From Owenia fusiformis (Eukaryota > Annelida > Polychaeta > Sabellida > Oweniidae): a stretch of 64,000 nt of DNA. A model generated the notes under the pieces. The model saw nothing but the letters and a program-made list of their open reading frames with translations. It had not been told where the DNA came from and searched no databases. Every line of letters starts with the position of its first letter. Position 1 is the stretch's first letter. Where the stretch lies: NCBI GenBank assembly GCA_903813345.2, contig CAIIXF020000005.1, positions 17,301,375-17,365,374 of the forward strand, read 5' to 3'. Below, one piece after another: positions 45,663 through 57,478 of this stretch. The translations under genes and the position numbers were made by a program.

Positions 45663-47457
45663 TACCCCCCCCCCCCTCCAGTCACACCAAACATCTCAGA
45701 ATGCCGTATACCCTCCTAAAAATAATAATACGTGGATGTGGTCGAGATGAAATAACCAAATATACGATACTTGTTCGCCCATAACCACCTCCCCGCCATA
45801 ATGTGGTCGGGAAATATGTCTAAAATAATTAGCTACTTATTTCATAAACAGTCTTCAATACGTCCATCTCATTCGCATTTCGTTCAGGTCGAACCATGTC
45901 GATCGGATGTGCACACGTACAGTACTTCAATTGCATGATTGCAAAACGTCGTTAATGTGTCCCTTGTAGGGTCGAAGTACGGCTATTACGTTCGTAGTCT
46001 AGTAGGTCGTTCGTTTGAAGTACGTTGTTACACGATCTTATTGCAGAAAGGTGTGGAAGGTCGACATCGAATTTTGAAATGGTTCAAAATTCTAAATCAC
46101 ATTCCATAGTTTACACAGTTTAGTCCATTTTCGAGAACGTAGTGAGAACTAGTTTGGTGTGATAGTAGGGTAACAGTGTTCAATACCAGAACCTACTCCA
46201 AACGAGTAGATCTTAGTTTGAATCTACTGGGAACTTACGTCTACAAATTCTGTCGTCAATCGTCATGTCATTCACGACGATTTCAAACATTTGCAAACGA
46301 CGTATTTGCACGGTAAACGAGTGATTAACGACGTGATTCAGTTGGTTTATATGTCTGTATGTGGATGTCACTATGTTCGCTTACAGTTCAAGGTCGTTCG
46401 GACGAATTTTTTATGAACGTAGTTGGAACTATAGTTTGATGCATCTGCATCTTTATGGTAGGCCTCACACTATGCTGACAACGTGTTCAAGCAGTTCAGT
46501 AGTAGGGAAAATAGGTACACGACTCCCTCAACAAGCTGTCTATCCTTTTCTCAAGGTGCGCATGCACAATTTTCTTAATACCCAATTAAAGTTCAGTCAT
46601 CCAATCAAAAGTGGTACTTCCTGGGGTCGAAAGGTGTGTCAATTCTGGATTCAGGACACGGAGACGTGAATGTCTGCAGTTAATAATTAACGGTGTCCAT
46701 ACGGTCGAGAGTTTAAAGTAAATCCTTTTCCGTCGAGACATCATTTTGAGCGAATAACTAGACTCAAGATCACGATGACTATACAGTACAAGAGTTTAAT
46801 TCTCGTTTCCATTTGCACCTTTACGATGTGTTTAACTTCAGTTTGCATCAAACGTCATCGAGGTACCTATAACCCTACTATCACACCAAACTAGTTCTCA
46901 CTACGTTCTCGAAAACGGGCTTAAACTGTGCACGAACGGATTTGACGTACTAAGAACCCACTAAGAACCGTTTGGGATCTGTTTCAAAACTTTATGAAGT
47001 TACTATCTAACGAGAAGGTCCTCCAGAACTTAAAGCATGATAAAAAATTTCTGGTGATCTTCAAAACGTTGCCGAATCGGTTTTAAACTGTGTGTGAACT
47101 GAATGAACGTAGCTACAACGTTCTACGGTCTGTTTACGAACTCCATGGACTTTCCCGGACGGGGAATGTGATTTAGAATTTTGAATCGATTCAAAACTCG
47201 ATGGCGACCATACCGTTCTGTAATCAGGTCATGATGACCTTCTAGACTAAGGGACGCGTTATACGACGTTCCACAGCGACGTGGTGCGACCTGAACGAAC
47301 TGTGAATGAGATGGACGTATTGGAGACTGTTTATGAACGAAGTAGCTAATTATTTTAGACATATATCCCGACCACAGCCAGATTGAGCCCATTTTACGAC
47401 GTTTTCGTAGGAATGGCAAGAACGGGTGAGAACTAGTTTGGTGTGATAGGGGGGTAA
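45663..47457. mobile_element. Cluster of related inverted-repeat elements
   Basis: Four copies of an end motif (TATCACACCAAACTAGTTCTC or variants) occur near 45680 (minus), 46143 (plus), 46880 (minus) and 47430 (plus). Sequence after 45800 (GTCTAAAATAATTAGCTACTT...CAATACGTCCATCTCATTC) recurs inverted near 47300-47370. This fits two related elements in opposite orientation, about 45663-46172 and 46868-47457, with about 700 bp between them, or one element with a rearranged middle. A poly-C run (from 45665) lies at the left end. No transposase was recognised; a 98-codon minus-strand open frame at 47123-47419 lies inside one arm and is not convincing. Confidence 0.55.
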
Positions 47458-47778
47458 GATATTGTTTACAAAACAGACATTACTTTGACATAACCCAATT
47501 TGATGGTGTAGGTTTAGAAATAATAGTCTCGATCCAACTTCAAGGGGACCTCAGTCACATTTATATTGGGTCCAAGGTACAGGTGTTTCATATTTTGGGA
47601 ATGTCCTTAAATATACATTTCAAAAGATTTGTCCTAGAGTGGTCCTACATGAGGATATAATACATAATACAAGTGGTGGTGAAAAATACCACACATTGCG
47701 AGTCTAGTTTCGTTTTGGGAGTTTTTCACTTTATTCATAATGGTAAAATTGATCCCTGCTGAAATCTCCTATAATTAT
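47458..47778. other. Intergenic, nothing recognised
   Basis: About 320 bp between two repeat elements, with no recognisable feature. Confidence 0.5.
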
Positions 47779-48502
47779 CCCACCGAACAAAGTTCGAGGG
47801 GGATATAGGAAAGCCGTCCGTCCGTCCGTTCTTTCGTCTGTCAGGGTGATAACTCAAATACCGTCTGACGGATTTGATTCAAATTCTATAGGCTAATGCC
47901 TTATGAATGGAGAACATCTGCTCGAAAAGGAATTTTCAATATGGCCGCTCAATTCAAAACGGCCGCCATTTTTCGTAAAAATGTAATTTTCAATAACTCA
48001 AATACTATGCGATGGATTTAGTTCAAATTTCATATGCTGATGCCTAGGGACAAAGGAGGTTTGGTCAAGAAGAAATTTCCAAGATGACTGCTGAATTTCA
48101 ATATGACCGCCATTTTTCGTAAAAACGTAATCTTTGAAAACTCAAATACCAGTCGACGGATTTGGTTCAAATTTCATATGCTGATGCCTAGGGACAAAGG
48201 AGGTCTGCTCAAGAAGAATTTCAAAAAGAGCATTATCAACTCAAATACCATTTGACGGATTTGGTTCAAACTTTATATGCTGCAGTCTAAAGATAAAGGA
48301 GCTCTGCTGAAGAAGACAAGAGGAAATTTTCAAGATGGCAGATGAATTTCAATTTCAAGAATAAAAAAATAATCTTTGATAGCTCAAATACCAGTGGATG
48401 GATTTGGTTCAAATTTTTTATGTTGATACCTAGGGACGAAGGAGCTCTGTTCAAGAGGTTTTCAAGGTGACAGCTATATATCAAACATTTTTGTTCGGTG
48501 GG
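47779..48502 (+). mobile_element. Dispersed repeat copy 2 with perfect 12-bp inverted ends
   Basis: The element begins CCCACCGAACAA and ends TTGTTCGGTGGG, a perfect 12-bp inverted repeat. Inside are a CCGTCCGTCCGTTC run and about five imperfect tandem units of roughly 145 bp starting at AACTCAAATAC (47851, 47994, 48139, 48238, 48380). Each unit has GACGGATTTGGTTCAAATT, GGGACAAAGGA and, in the fuller units, GCCATTTTTCGTAAAAA; the third unit is shortened. The same family occurs at 15360-15919. It is non-coding and of MITE type; no clear target duplication is visible. Confidence 0.75.
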
Positions 48503-48537
48503 ATTTGCTATTCCGTGTAGTTGCTGTTTCCTAGTTC

Positions 48538-50520
48538 ATAAATGGTATTTCGGTATGCTCAACAACCACAAAATTGTTAAGGGATCTTGATTTTTATCAA
48601 CATACATGACTGGATTATATACCTCTGTTTGGCATGGTGAGACGGCTAGCCTAATTAAAAGAATGTTACTGCAACAAAGAGGAACTTCTTTATGGACTTG
48701 AAAGAACAATTCCTTTAGCAGAAGAAGGGGACTCAAGGGTCAATTTGTAGTTTGTTAGGACTTCAGCATTATCGTTTTACTGAAATACATGGTAAAAGAT
48801 ACCCCAACTTCCATTGGCATCATCGCTAACCGACACCTCCGTTCGTCAACTCCAAGATATATGTAGGCTGAGAAAGCAAGCAGGGCGATTCGATAGACTA
48901 TCGGGTGTATCACCTAGTAAAACAGGCATTGAGTTAGAATTTGTCTGTTTAGCGGAATTTAGTTTTGAAATTCCTTTTGCATGTACAATTCTTAAAAAAA
49001 ACAATTCAAGACTCTCTAAAACATTTTTTTGTATTCTGCTGATTCTTAATCCTTTTATTCAATCTTCCATGATTATCAACAACAGTGCACAAACCTACGC
49101 ATTGATGTCATAACTACAATATGACAAAACATTGTCACTCAAACCGATATTTCTATTTTCTAAGAACATGTTAACATAAGAGTAAAATGTAGGACGGACA
49201 CTTTTTAGTTTTCAACTCACCTTTATGTCCGAACTTGTTTTGAACTGAGGAAGAACAATGTCAACGGAAAGGTGTTAACATGGGCTCTACCACGATAGAG
49301 CCCATGGTGTTAACAAGAGGAGAATCGGAGATTAAACATATTTCATTTTACCATATATTATCTAACATTCACACATATCTAGGCAAGTTGTGTCCGATTC
49401 CAGCCAATCCGAACACAGTATTTCACATATAGAACAGTGTGTGAAATATCAATAACACATGCAAAGATACTGGGTAAACATTTGTCATGGTGATGAATGA
49501 ACTTTTCACATTGGATTTGATGACTTGCCGACTTGACCCTTGCAAAACATTTCATGGAAAATGTGTTCTATTAGTGATTTCGTTCCTTTTGGATGATTTT
49601 GTAGAAAACATTGCAATGTGTGAAAATAATTTTAGCCCAAGACTCAATGGATTGTAGCTGCTTCATTCCACTCAGGCATTGTTTCCTAAACTTTGCATTC
49701 CCGCTGCGCGGTTATGCAAAGGTCTGGAAACAACACCATCATGGTATGATTCAGCAAACAATGCACCGAGTCCACGGCTCAAATCCTTAACTACACATTC
49801 ATTGAACTATTGGCATCGATGTGATGTTTTATGTTTATATGACATGTATATTTATGAACTTCATATGCCATTTTACAGTCCATGCAAATATTTGTAATAT
49901 ATTTGTGTGTAATAACAAGTTATTACTTTAGCCTTTTACACAAGAAACAAATATTTTTTCGAAACGTGTTTACAGGAATCGTGCATTTAGTTTCCGTGGA
50001 CCACGTGATCAATCAATGGTTTCAACCAATCAGCGGCGGCGGTATCATGTAATGTCAGTTCATTTTCACGAATTCGGGCACGATGGGAGGTCATTCCTCT
50101 CTTGCTGTCAACCAACTAATGGAAAAGGAAAACACTTTTTAGATTTCTATTACCTTTGCATCCACACTTGTTTTGAAAAGATGGATATAACATGATGTAA
50201 ACTTTACCTTTTCCATTAACCTGCCATTCGCAGCATGTAGCAAACATGTAGCATATTTTTTAATATTTCTGAGGATCTAAGGCAAGGTAATGGGAAAGAA
50301 ATATATGCAAGAATTATTTTCGATTTTACGAGCAAATATTATATATTCTTTGCGATATTCTATAATGTAAAACGAATACATATGAATATAAAATGCTGGA
50401 CATTTAAAGAGATGCTAAACAACTTTTTTTCTAATGATCTTGCTCAATCATTGTCATCATTGTGGAAAATGAAATTTAGCTCAAAAGAGTGCTGCCATAA
50501 CCTTCTCAGGGTGACGTACC
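48538..50520. other. Intergenic, nothing recognised except a hairpin
   Basis: No gene is supported in this 2-kb stretch. A hairpin at 49280-49305 (ATGGGCTCTA, 6-base loop, TAGAGCCCAT) is flanked by direct copies of GGTGTTAACA (49271 and 49306). Confidence 0.5.
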
Positions 50521-50547
50521 CAAAATATTAATTAAGCCCTCCTAACT

Positions 50548-50973
50548 TTGGGGGGGGGGGGTGAAGAAATACCCATTTGCACAACTCATAAACATCTTGG
50601 ACTGGTTTTGGATTGTAAACTTAATTTCAATGCCCATATAGATCAATTAATTGTTAAAATTACCTCCCTAATTAGACCATTGAAATCTCTTTGTAAAAAT
50701 CGACCAGGTAAGCACCTTAAAAAACTATAATGCCTATTTTTTAACCACACTTACTGTGACATAATCTATTATAAGGCCTCCTTAATAGCAAAACTATAAA
50801 CTCTCAATAGACTGAATTACAGAGCAGCATGCCTGGTGTCTGGTGCTATCCATGGGTCTAGTACAGACAAAGTACTTTCCTCTATCAATTGGAAAAATCT
50901 CTCCCCGAGAAGAGATGAACATTTTAAAATTTTCCTATTCAAAGCTCGCTGCAATTGGAAACGAGATCATTAG
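50548..50973 (+). pseudogene. LINE reverse-transcriptase fragment (thumb region)
   Basis: One frame reads HKHLGLVLDCKLNFNAHI, then DIIYYKASL, then RAACLVSGAIHGSSTDKVL and NWKNLSPRRDEHFKIFLF. This order (HLGxxLDxxLxxxxHI, YxxxIYYKA, AxLxxxGAIxGxSxxKL, LxxRRxxH) is the usual C-terminal part of non-LTR retrotransposon reverse transcriptases. Two in-frame TAA codons (about 50728 and 50809) and the lack of the catalytic YxDD region show that it is a dead fragment. A poly-G run lies at its left edge. Confidence 0.8.
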
Positions 50974-51886
50974 AAACGACTCATTACATCTTTTAACTAG
51001 CCATATGCAAGAAAGTAACTAAAAGAATGACATTATATGTCTTGATTGCAGAGTAATTAATATCTTGCTTGCGATCGTGTGGTGTTCACCTAGATTTTGT
51101 GAAAAGTTAATTTGAAGACAACGACCTCCTTCTATCTACCTGTCGCAGAACGATATAATGAAAATTAATCTGCTATAAGTACTTATTATAGTCTTCTCAT
51201 ATTCCTCTGCTGTCATTTGAATTATTTTTTCACTCATATTGGAAATGTTTAGATGGACTTTCACCCTTGTTATAAAAATTAGAAATCCATCCAACAAAAC
51301 CCAAAACAGTTGTACTGGACCTTACTCTGGCAAAAAGAAATTCTTTGATTGCACAAAAAGTTAAGTACCAGACAATAAAAAAATCGAGATTGACTCCAAT
51401 TTTATGTAGAAATCTTATTTTTTGCCGAAACTTAATTTACTGGCTTGTAGATCTCAATGCATATTTTGAAATCTTATGCTTTGTATGTGTATGAAGTCTA
51501 CCTGATAGCTTTCAATCTTATTCAATATAATATAAATGTTCGAATCTTAAGAAGCCTGCCTTTCACTGAAAAATTAACATTTAAGGCAATGGCTTGAATA
51601 TTGCCCAATTTCTATTTTTTGTCACCTTTATAGTTTCCCCATGAGTAGACAGTATTTCAGTCTTAACTGGTTACTCCTATCATTAAATGTTCAAAATGAA
51701 GAAGCAATTTATATTAATGGATCTGTATCATCTGCAGAGAATGTCTACTACTTGGAGTTGTTGTTTTCTTGTTCTCGACATGATTTTAACAACAATTTTA
51801 TATCAACCTTGTACCTGAAGATCATGATCTCTCTGCGTGTAGCAGGTATATTAATAGCACTCTGCGGCATAGTATAGCAATCGTAG
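50974..51886. other. Intergenic, nothing recognised
   Basis: AT-rich sequence with no supported feature. Confidence 0.5.
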
Positions 51887-52088
51887 ATTACTTACCCAAC
51901 TAGAAGTTCTTCGTAATGTATTGGAATCCATCGTCGCTGACACGCCAGAAGAGCTGGTGCGCCCATATGTTCAATATTTAATAAATCGGACATGATTAGA
52001 TAGACAGCAACGCTTGAATGTAGCGAACGAGGATTTCAAAGATGCGTTAGAATGCCGAAGTGGATTGTTTAATGTTCTTGTGCAACAG
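51887..52088 (+). pseudogene. Protein-like exon with an in-frame stop
   Basis: Between an AG at 51886 and a CAG|GTATGT donor at 52088 one frame reads LLTQLEVLRNVLESIVADT, then PEELVRPYVQYLINRT, a TGA at 51993, then LDRQQRLNVANEDFKDALEC and RSGLFNVLVQQ. The composition, the sustained frame and the good donor look like a real coding exon that has gained one stop. I do not recognise the family. No neighbouring exon was found, so it is probably a relic, unless the TGA is a sequencing error. Confidence 0.5.
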
Positions 52089-53690
52089 GTATGTTTTAAA
52101 GATGATCTAATCAATTCGATTATTCAGAGAATAAAAATATAATTGTAAAGCGGAAATATTATATTTGAAATACCAAAATTCTAAAGAGTAAGTAGGAAAA
52201 TGCAATACGCGAAGTTTTCTACTTTCTTGTTTTCTTGCGTCAAAATTCATATACTGTATTTATGTTTAAAAATATAAATATATAAAAAAATGAATCAAAC
52301 AAATAAATAATATTTTGTGATCAAATTAATTGTAATAACTAATTGTAAGTGATATAATCCACTAAAACAATATATACGGGATTTATTAATAATATAACGA
52401 ATTTTTGTCGTTGATATTAAAAAGTTTGTAGCCATGACTGGATGCAATTCATTACTCTACAGTTATGCAAGCCTGTTTGCGTTTCATAAAAATGTCTGTT
52501 TTGTATTATTATGCTCGATAACCGAAACTTACCACGAAATGCTCATTTCCGGGTTGGATCATAATCAACTTTATTCAATAAACACTATGCATCAGTACAA
52601 TTATTTCCTTTACCAGAAAGTATACATAATCTCCTACATATCCATTTGAGATTGTATTTCTAAGAATCGATAACTTTACTTTTTCGTGACACATAATAAC
52701 TTCCTGGTGTAAATTTTGGTGTTTTAAAAATCTAGATTTGATGGGATTTTCGAAGCAAGCTTTCTTATTTGACATGTTTCGAATGTCCATGGTTTGAGCC
52801 TTGTTCAAAAGGTGATTACAAAACACAATATTGAATTGATTACTTGGTTATCGTGTTCTCAAAGTTGTCAATCATTGTCTTCATTACTTCAAAGTAATCA
52901 ATTGAATCGTTGACACGTATTATATCTACGGTTGCAGCGACTGGGACGAAGTGATCGCTAAGTTAAGTTATCGTAATAAGTCAAAAGAGAATACAGGGCG
53001 ATTCAGAAGTCAGGTCTACATTACTATCATAAAAAGTACATATTCCAGCGTTTTATATACAGCAGTAAAACGTTTGTAAAATCTCAGATTTATTCAAACC
53101 ACAGTTTAAATTATTGAACATTGTTTTCACCAATGAATCGAATTAAAAGTAAAAGTAAGTTCAACACTTTATATTTAATGGTTTAAGCCTTGGACTCCTT
53201 GCAATGTGGACTGAATCATTCTTCAAAAAGTGATATTTCAACCATTGCACGAGATGCGCAGCATCGTGAGTGCACTTATCCAGCCACAATCCATCAAGTC
53301 TTGGGCTTAAATTCTTTTCACACATTGCAAAATAGTTTCTACGAAATCACCTAAAAGATGCGAATCACTAAAAGAACATATTTACAATAAAACTTTTTGC
53401 AAGCGTCTTTATTTTCAAAATAAAGAGATCTACAGTTTTTGAACAAACCTGTACATTGCGTGATCAACCTTAGGACGCCTTAGGACGCCTTCCCCAATGA
53501 CTATATATAGAGATTGCTTTATCTAATAACTAGTGAAGCTGATATTCTAGTCTTAACAGAAGTCTCTACACGTAATCCTGCTAACTTTCGAATTCTTGGA
53601 ATTGTGTCGATCACAGACCCTGTGCTAAGATCAGTTATTTATACCGCAAATAAAAATCCTAATCTTCATGTACACTTTCTCTTTGAAATA
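52089..53690. other. Intergenic, nothing recognised
   Basis: Very AT-rich, with scattered short open frames that show no protein features. Confidence 0.5.
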
Positions 53691-54396
53691 CACTCCCCTC
53701 CATAAGTTTGGCAGCCTTAGCTCCCCCATTGAACTACGTGTTAAAGCCTCTTTACCTTTGAATTTTCATTTACTTAACCTGCGATGAAAATACTTATACT
53801 ATTGATACTTATACTATTGATAAAAACGTAACTTGACTTTATTTCCAATACCTTCAAATTTTCTCAATTTGTTTCCTCAATTACAATAGGTCGAAACCTG
53901 ATGATAAATTTGATGAATTTTTGAAAATCGTCATTCCCATGTAATCCAATGGGAAATGGTGGGTTCAGGGCAAATCAGAAATCAGGATATCTTTTCAGTA
54001 AAAGATTCAGCAAAAAATATTTTTATATAGAAATTTGAATTGTCTAACTTTTTTGCACACTAAGTGTTTAGTTTATTTGATGAATACTAAAGTTACAGCG
54101 CTTCAAAGTCATTTTTGAAAATAATTTTCGCCTCTTGTGTTATTTCAATGGGAGAGTTTTTTGAAAAACAATTTTGACTTCAAAGCCCTATATCTTTGTT
54201 TGAACCTGAAGAAACATATCAATTTTTTGTTAAATACAGGGTGACCGGAAAAAAAGGAGACCATTGAAATAGGCAATATCTCCTAAAATAGACTAGTGAC
54301 ATCAATGAAATTTTGCATACATCAGGACAGTTCTATGGAAATTTGTTCCTGAAAGTGTCAATACAAGCAGTCAACTGGTTCAGGAGCTATGATCAT

Positions 54397-54597
54397 TTAA
54401 ATAACATGCTCCAAATAGGCGCAATTGAGACCAACGCAGAGCTGGATACATTTGGCAAATACCCTTACATATTCCGACCTTGTTATGGCATTACATTTAG
54501 CATTTATTGCCACCTTTAGGTCAGCAATTGTCTCAGGATTGTTTTGGTACACATTGTCTTTCAAATTGCCCCACAAAAAGAAATCAGGTGGATTCAA
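54397..54597 (-). pseudogene. Mariner transposase C-terminal fragment (left arm)
   Basis: The minus strand reads NPPDFFLWGNLKDNVYQNN, then PETIADLKVAINAKCNAI, and ends CVGLNCAYLEHVI before a stop. The NPxDFFLWGxLK block with the YxxxPxTxxDLKxxI continuation is typical of the end of IS630/Tc1/mariner transposases. The N-terminal DNA-binding part and the first catalytic residues are absent. Confidence 0.75.
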
Positions 54598-54849
54598 ATT
54601 TGAGGTGTATGGAGACGAAGCTTATCTGACCTATGGCTTCTGACTCAGTGGTCCCACTCAGTTACAGTATCATCCTAAGGAGGTTTTGGGCAGCCCTTGG
54701 TTTCCATATTGGATTTAATTGTGCCATATAGTGGTTTTAGTAACATGGCACTATGCCCAATACCTAAAGTGACTCTTAAGATTGGGTAAATCAGCACCTT
54801 GGCAACAGGATGATGAACCACATGTCAGATAACCCTTCATTGCAATTAC

Positions 54850-54984
54850 AGCCTAGACTTGAATCCTGCTGATTTCTTTTTGTATGGATATTTGAAAGAC
54901 AATCTATACCAAAACAATCCTCAGACTATTGTTGACCTAAAGAAGGCAATCACTGCTATATGTAATGCCATAATAATGCCATAG
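54850..54984 (+). pseudogene. Mariner transposase C-terminal fragment (right arm)
   Basis: The plus strand reads SLDLNPADFFLYGYLKDN, then LYQNNPQTIVDLKKAI, and stops at a TAG at 54982. It is the mirror copy of the 54397-54597 fragment and has decayed further. Confidence 0.7.
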
Positions 54985-55473
54985 AGGGCAGAACATGTAA
55001 GGGTAGTTTGCCATATGAATCCAACTCTGCGTTGGTCTCAATTGTGCCTATTTGGAGCATGTTATGTAAATGATCATAGCTCCTGAACCAGTTGAATGCT
55101 TGTATTGAAACCTTCAGTAACAAATAATTTCCATATAACTGTTCCAGTGTATGCAAAATTTCATTGATGGCACTTGTCTAGTTTTGGAGAAATTGATTAC
55201 TTCAATGGTCTCCTTTTTTCCGGTCACCCTGTAGTTTCAAATATTCATCAAATTTATCATCAATTTTCGACATGTATTGTAATTTGGGAAAAATTGAGAA
55301 AATTTGGAGGTATTGGAAATAAAGTCAAGTTACGTTTCCATCAATATTATAAGTATTTTCAATTTATAAGTTTTTTCATCGCCGGTTAAGTAAATACAAA
55401 TTCAAACGTAAGAGGCTTTAACACGTAGTTCAATGGGGGAGCTAAGGTTGCCAAACTTGTGGAGGGGAGTGTA

Positions 55474-57478
55474 AGTGTAGTCCGCAACCCAATAAAGCAC
55501 ATATCAATTAATATCCGCACAACTTCTTGATGTCCGCAAATGCGATTAACTTTTAAGCCAGGGTACCGTGAGTAACTTTCTGATACTCTTTTACAAAAAA
55601 CTGATACCCTATTGTGTTTTTATAATTGGAATTAAACGAATACAAAACGCCTCATCAATACATTGGAATAACGATAGCAGTATAATGGTCATTAGATTCA
55701 GAGAATAAGCTTTTAGCTATGTTATTCAAGTGTTTTATTGAAATGTAATAGAAAATTCCAATTAGCTCGTCTTTCATTAAAAGTGACTACTTCTGGGGAC
55801 GTTAAGTGCTTTGAGCTTATTCACTTTATTAGCCTCAATTCTAGGTTTTTCTTGGGAGCTCTAACATAGTTTTCAATGTGTGTCAGCATATCATTTTGGC
55901 GAGAAAATGGCAAACAGTTTTATACAACATGAAAGGCTGGCGAGTCAGTTTGAAAGATCTAGATTTGGTCAAAAATCATATTTTGAAATAATAAATAATT
56001 CTATATATGTATGCTTCATTATACCAGAGTTGTTGATGAAAAGTATTGAGATTTTTGAAGGTAATTGTACCGTTCAGATAATCAAATGGGGGTAGATTAC
56101 TAAGGCTGCCAGACGCAATATCGTTAATAAATAGATTCGGAAGTTCTAGATGGGGTTATAGGTGGATCTTTTCGTCCACACAAGTACTTGAGCCTTATTT
56201 GATATTCAACAGAAGATAACAGGGTATACATTTCAGTTTTGTAGATTCACGTTCTGAAGTTTTTCAAACCTTTTCCAAGTTTTTTATAATTTTTTCAAAT
56301 ATCTGCCTGTTTGAAATCACTTATATTTGTAAATGTCCTCTTATTATAAATCCTACGATTCAACCCATTTTTAATGCGAAAGTCTGGTAAAACCTCGTTT
56401 CAGAAACTCCATTGATATGCTTGGCTGACTAGCTGGCTGGCTGACTGACTGGCTTGCCGGTTTGGTTTGTTTGTTTGTTTGTTTGTTTGCCTATGTGTGA
56501 CCATGTGATGCAAGGAGAAGCCGTATTAGCTCGATGCCACGTGCCACTTGTCATTCACATTGTTATCGGCCCACTTCATCATTGCTAGGATGAAGAAAAT
56601 TTTCTTCATCCTAGATTATTGTTCCTTTATCCCAATTTTCTTCACATTTCATCTCGAATATCAAAGTACTACTTTAAAAGTACATATTAAGATATCGATG
56701 GTTTGAAACAATATATACGTTCAAAGAAAAAGAAAAGATTCGATATTACTCTCTACAAAAGTGCAGATATCCATATTCTCAAGGCTAGTTCGCAATCCAG
56801 AATAAACAAGACCAAGGGACATTTCATTCATACTGAAGACCAGTAGTACAATACTGTTAAAGAACAAATTAAAAATATTCCAATATACGTATTCTTGACA
56901 TCGAAAATAGTTCTACAGTACATAAGCATATTCGAGGACATGTCATCGAACATTGATTAGACACGTCGCAAAAAGCTGGCACACTTGTGTTTTTAGGGTA
57001 TCGCATGGATGTAACTTTAATTCTTCGGAATATAAGATAATATTCTAATTAAAGTTATATATCATTTTAAAGCTGCTTTAATGAAGTTTTCAAATCAAGT
57101 ACACTTCTTTCACAATTCTTGCGCGTTCTTTTTTAAAACTGAGTTTTTTACCCAAAAATCTGCCAAATATCCGCTGTCGACACGTTACATTTTGAATATT
57201 TTTTTGACTTTGAACGCTCATAACTCAAAGAATATTTGACTATTCCTTTTTATCGTCGTGATAAAGGTAGATGGAAGTGTTATTTCAAAGGATGAATTCT
57301 AGAAAGCGTCCCATATTGTGACGTCATATAGTTTGAAAAATAGAATCTGTCGACAGCGACCTTTTTTGCTCATTTTTCGTTACCTTTTCAGGTATGCATT
57401 AAACAAAAAAACGAGACCAATTTTTATTAAATCATACATGATTATTTTGCTCATAAACTCTAGTTAATTAATGAATAC
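55474..57478. other. Intergenic with a perfect palindrome and a short microsatellite
   Basis: No gene was recognised. A 30-bp perfect palindrome lies at 56585-56614. A GTTT microsatellite (about 56463-56489) follows a GGCT/GACT-rich stretch. CGCTGTCGACA (57172) and its complement TGTCGACAGCG (57348) form a spaced inverted pair. Confidence 0.5.

Larger units (their letters stand above)
54237..55231. mobile_element. Nested mariner-type element built from two inverted 3' ends
   Basis: The ends are CAGGGTGACCGGAAAAAA and its complement, with TA outside both (54235-54236 and 55232-55233). The two arms, each about 365 bp, are diverged copies of one another in opposite orientation, and each carries the C-terminal part of the same transposase. 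The element therefore looks like an inverted dimer of transposon 3' ends rather than a complete mariner. The middle (about 54602-54850) is unrelated sequence. Confidence 0.75.
53691..55471. mobile_element. TA-flanked element with long inverted repeats, interrupted by a nested mariner derivative
   Basis: The left arm (about 53691-53935) starts CACTCCCCTCCATAAGTTTG. The right arm (about 55236-55471) is its reverse complement with scattered differences and ends CAAACTTGTGGAGGGGAGTG. TA lies directly outside both ends (53689-53690 and 55472-55473), the target duplication of Tc1/mariner-type elements. The inner part is occupied by a second element (54237-55231). There is no transposase of its own. 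The 240-bp arms are long for a MITE. Confidence 0.75.

Noticed and set aside
46361-46669. 102-codon open frame between two inverted-repeat elements
   Set aside because: No domain, and the surrounding sequence looks transposon-derived.
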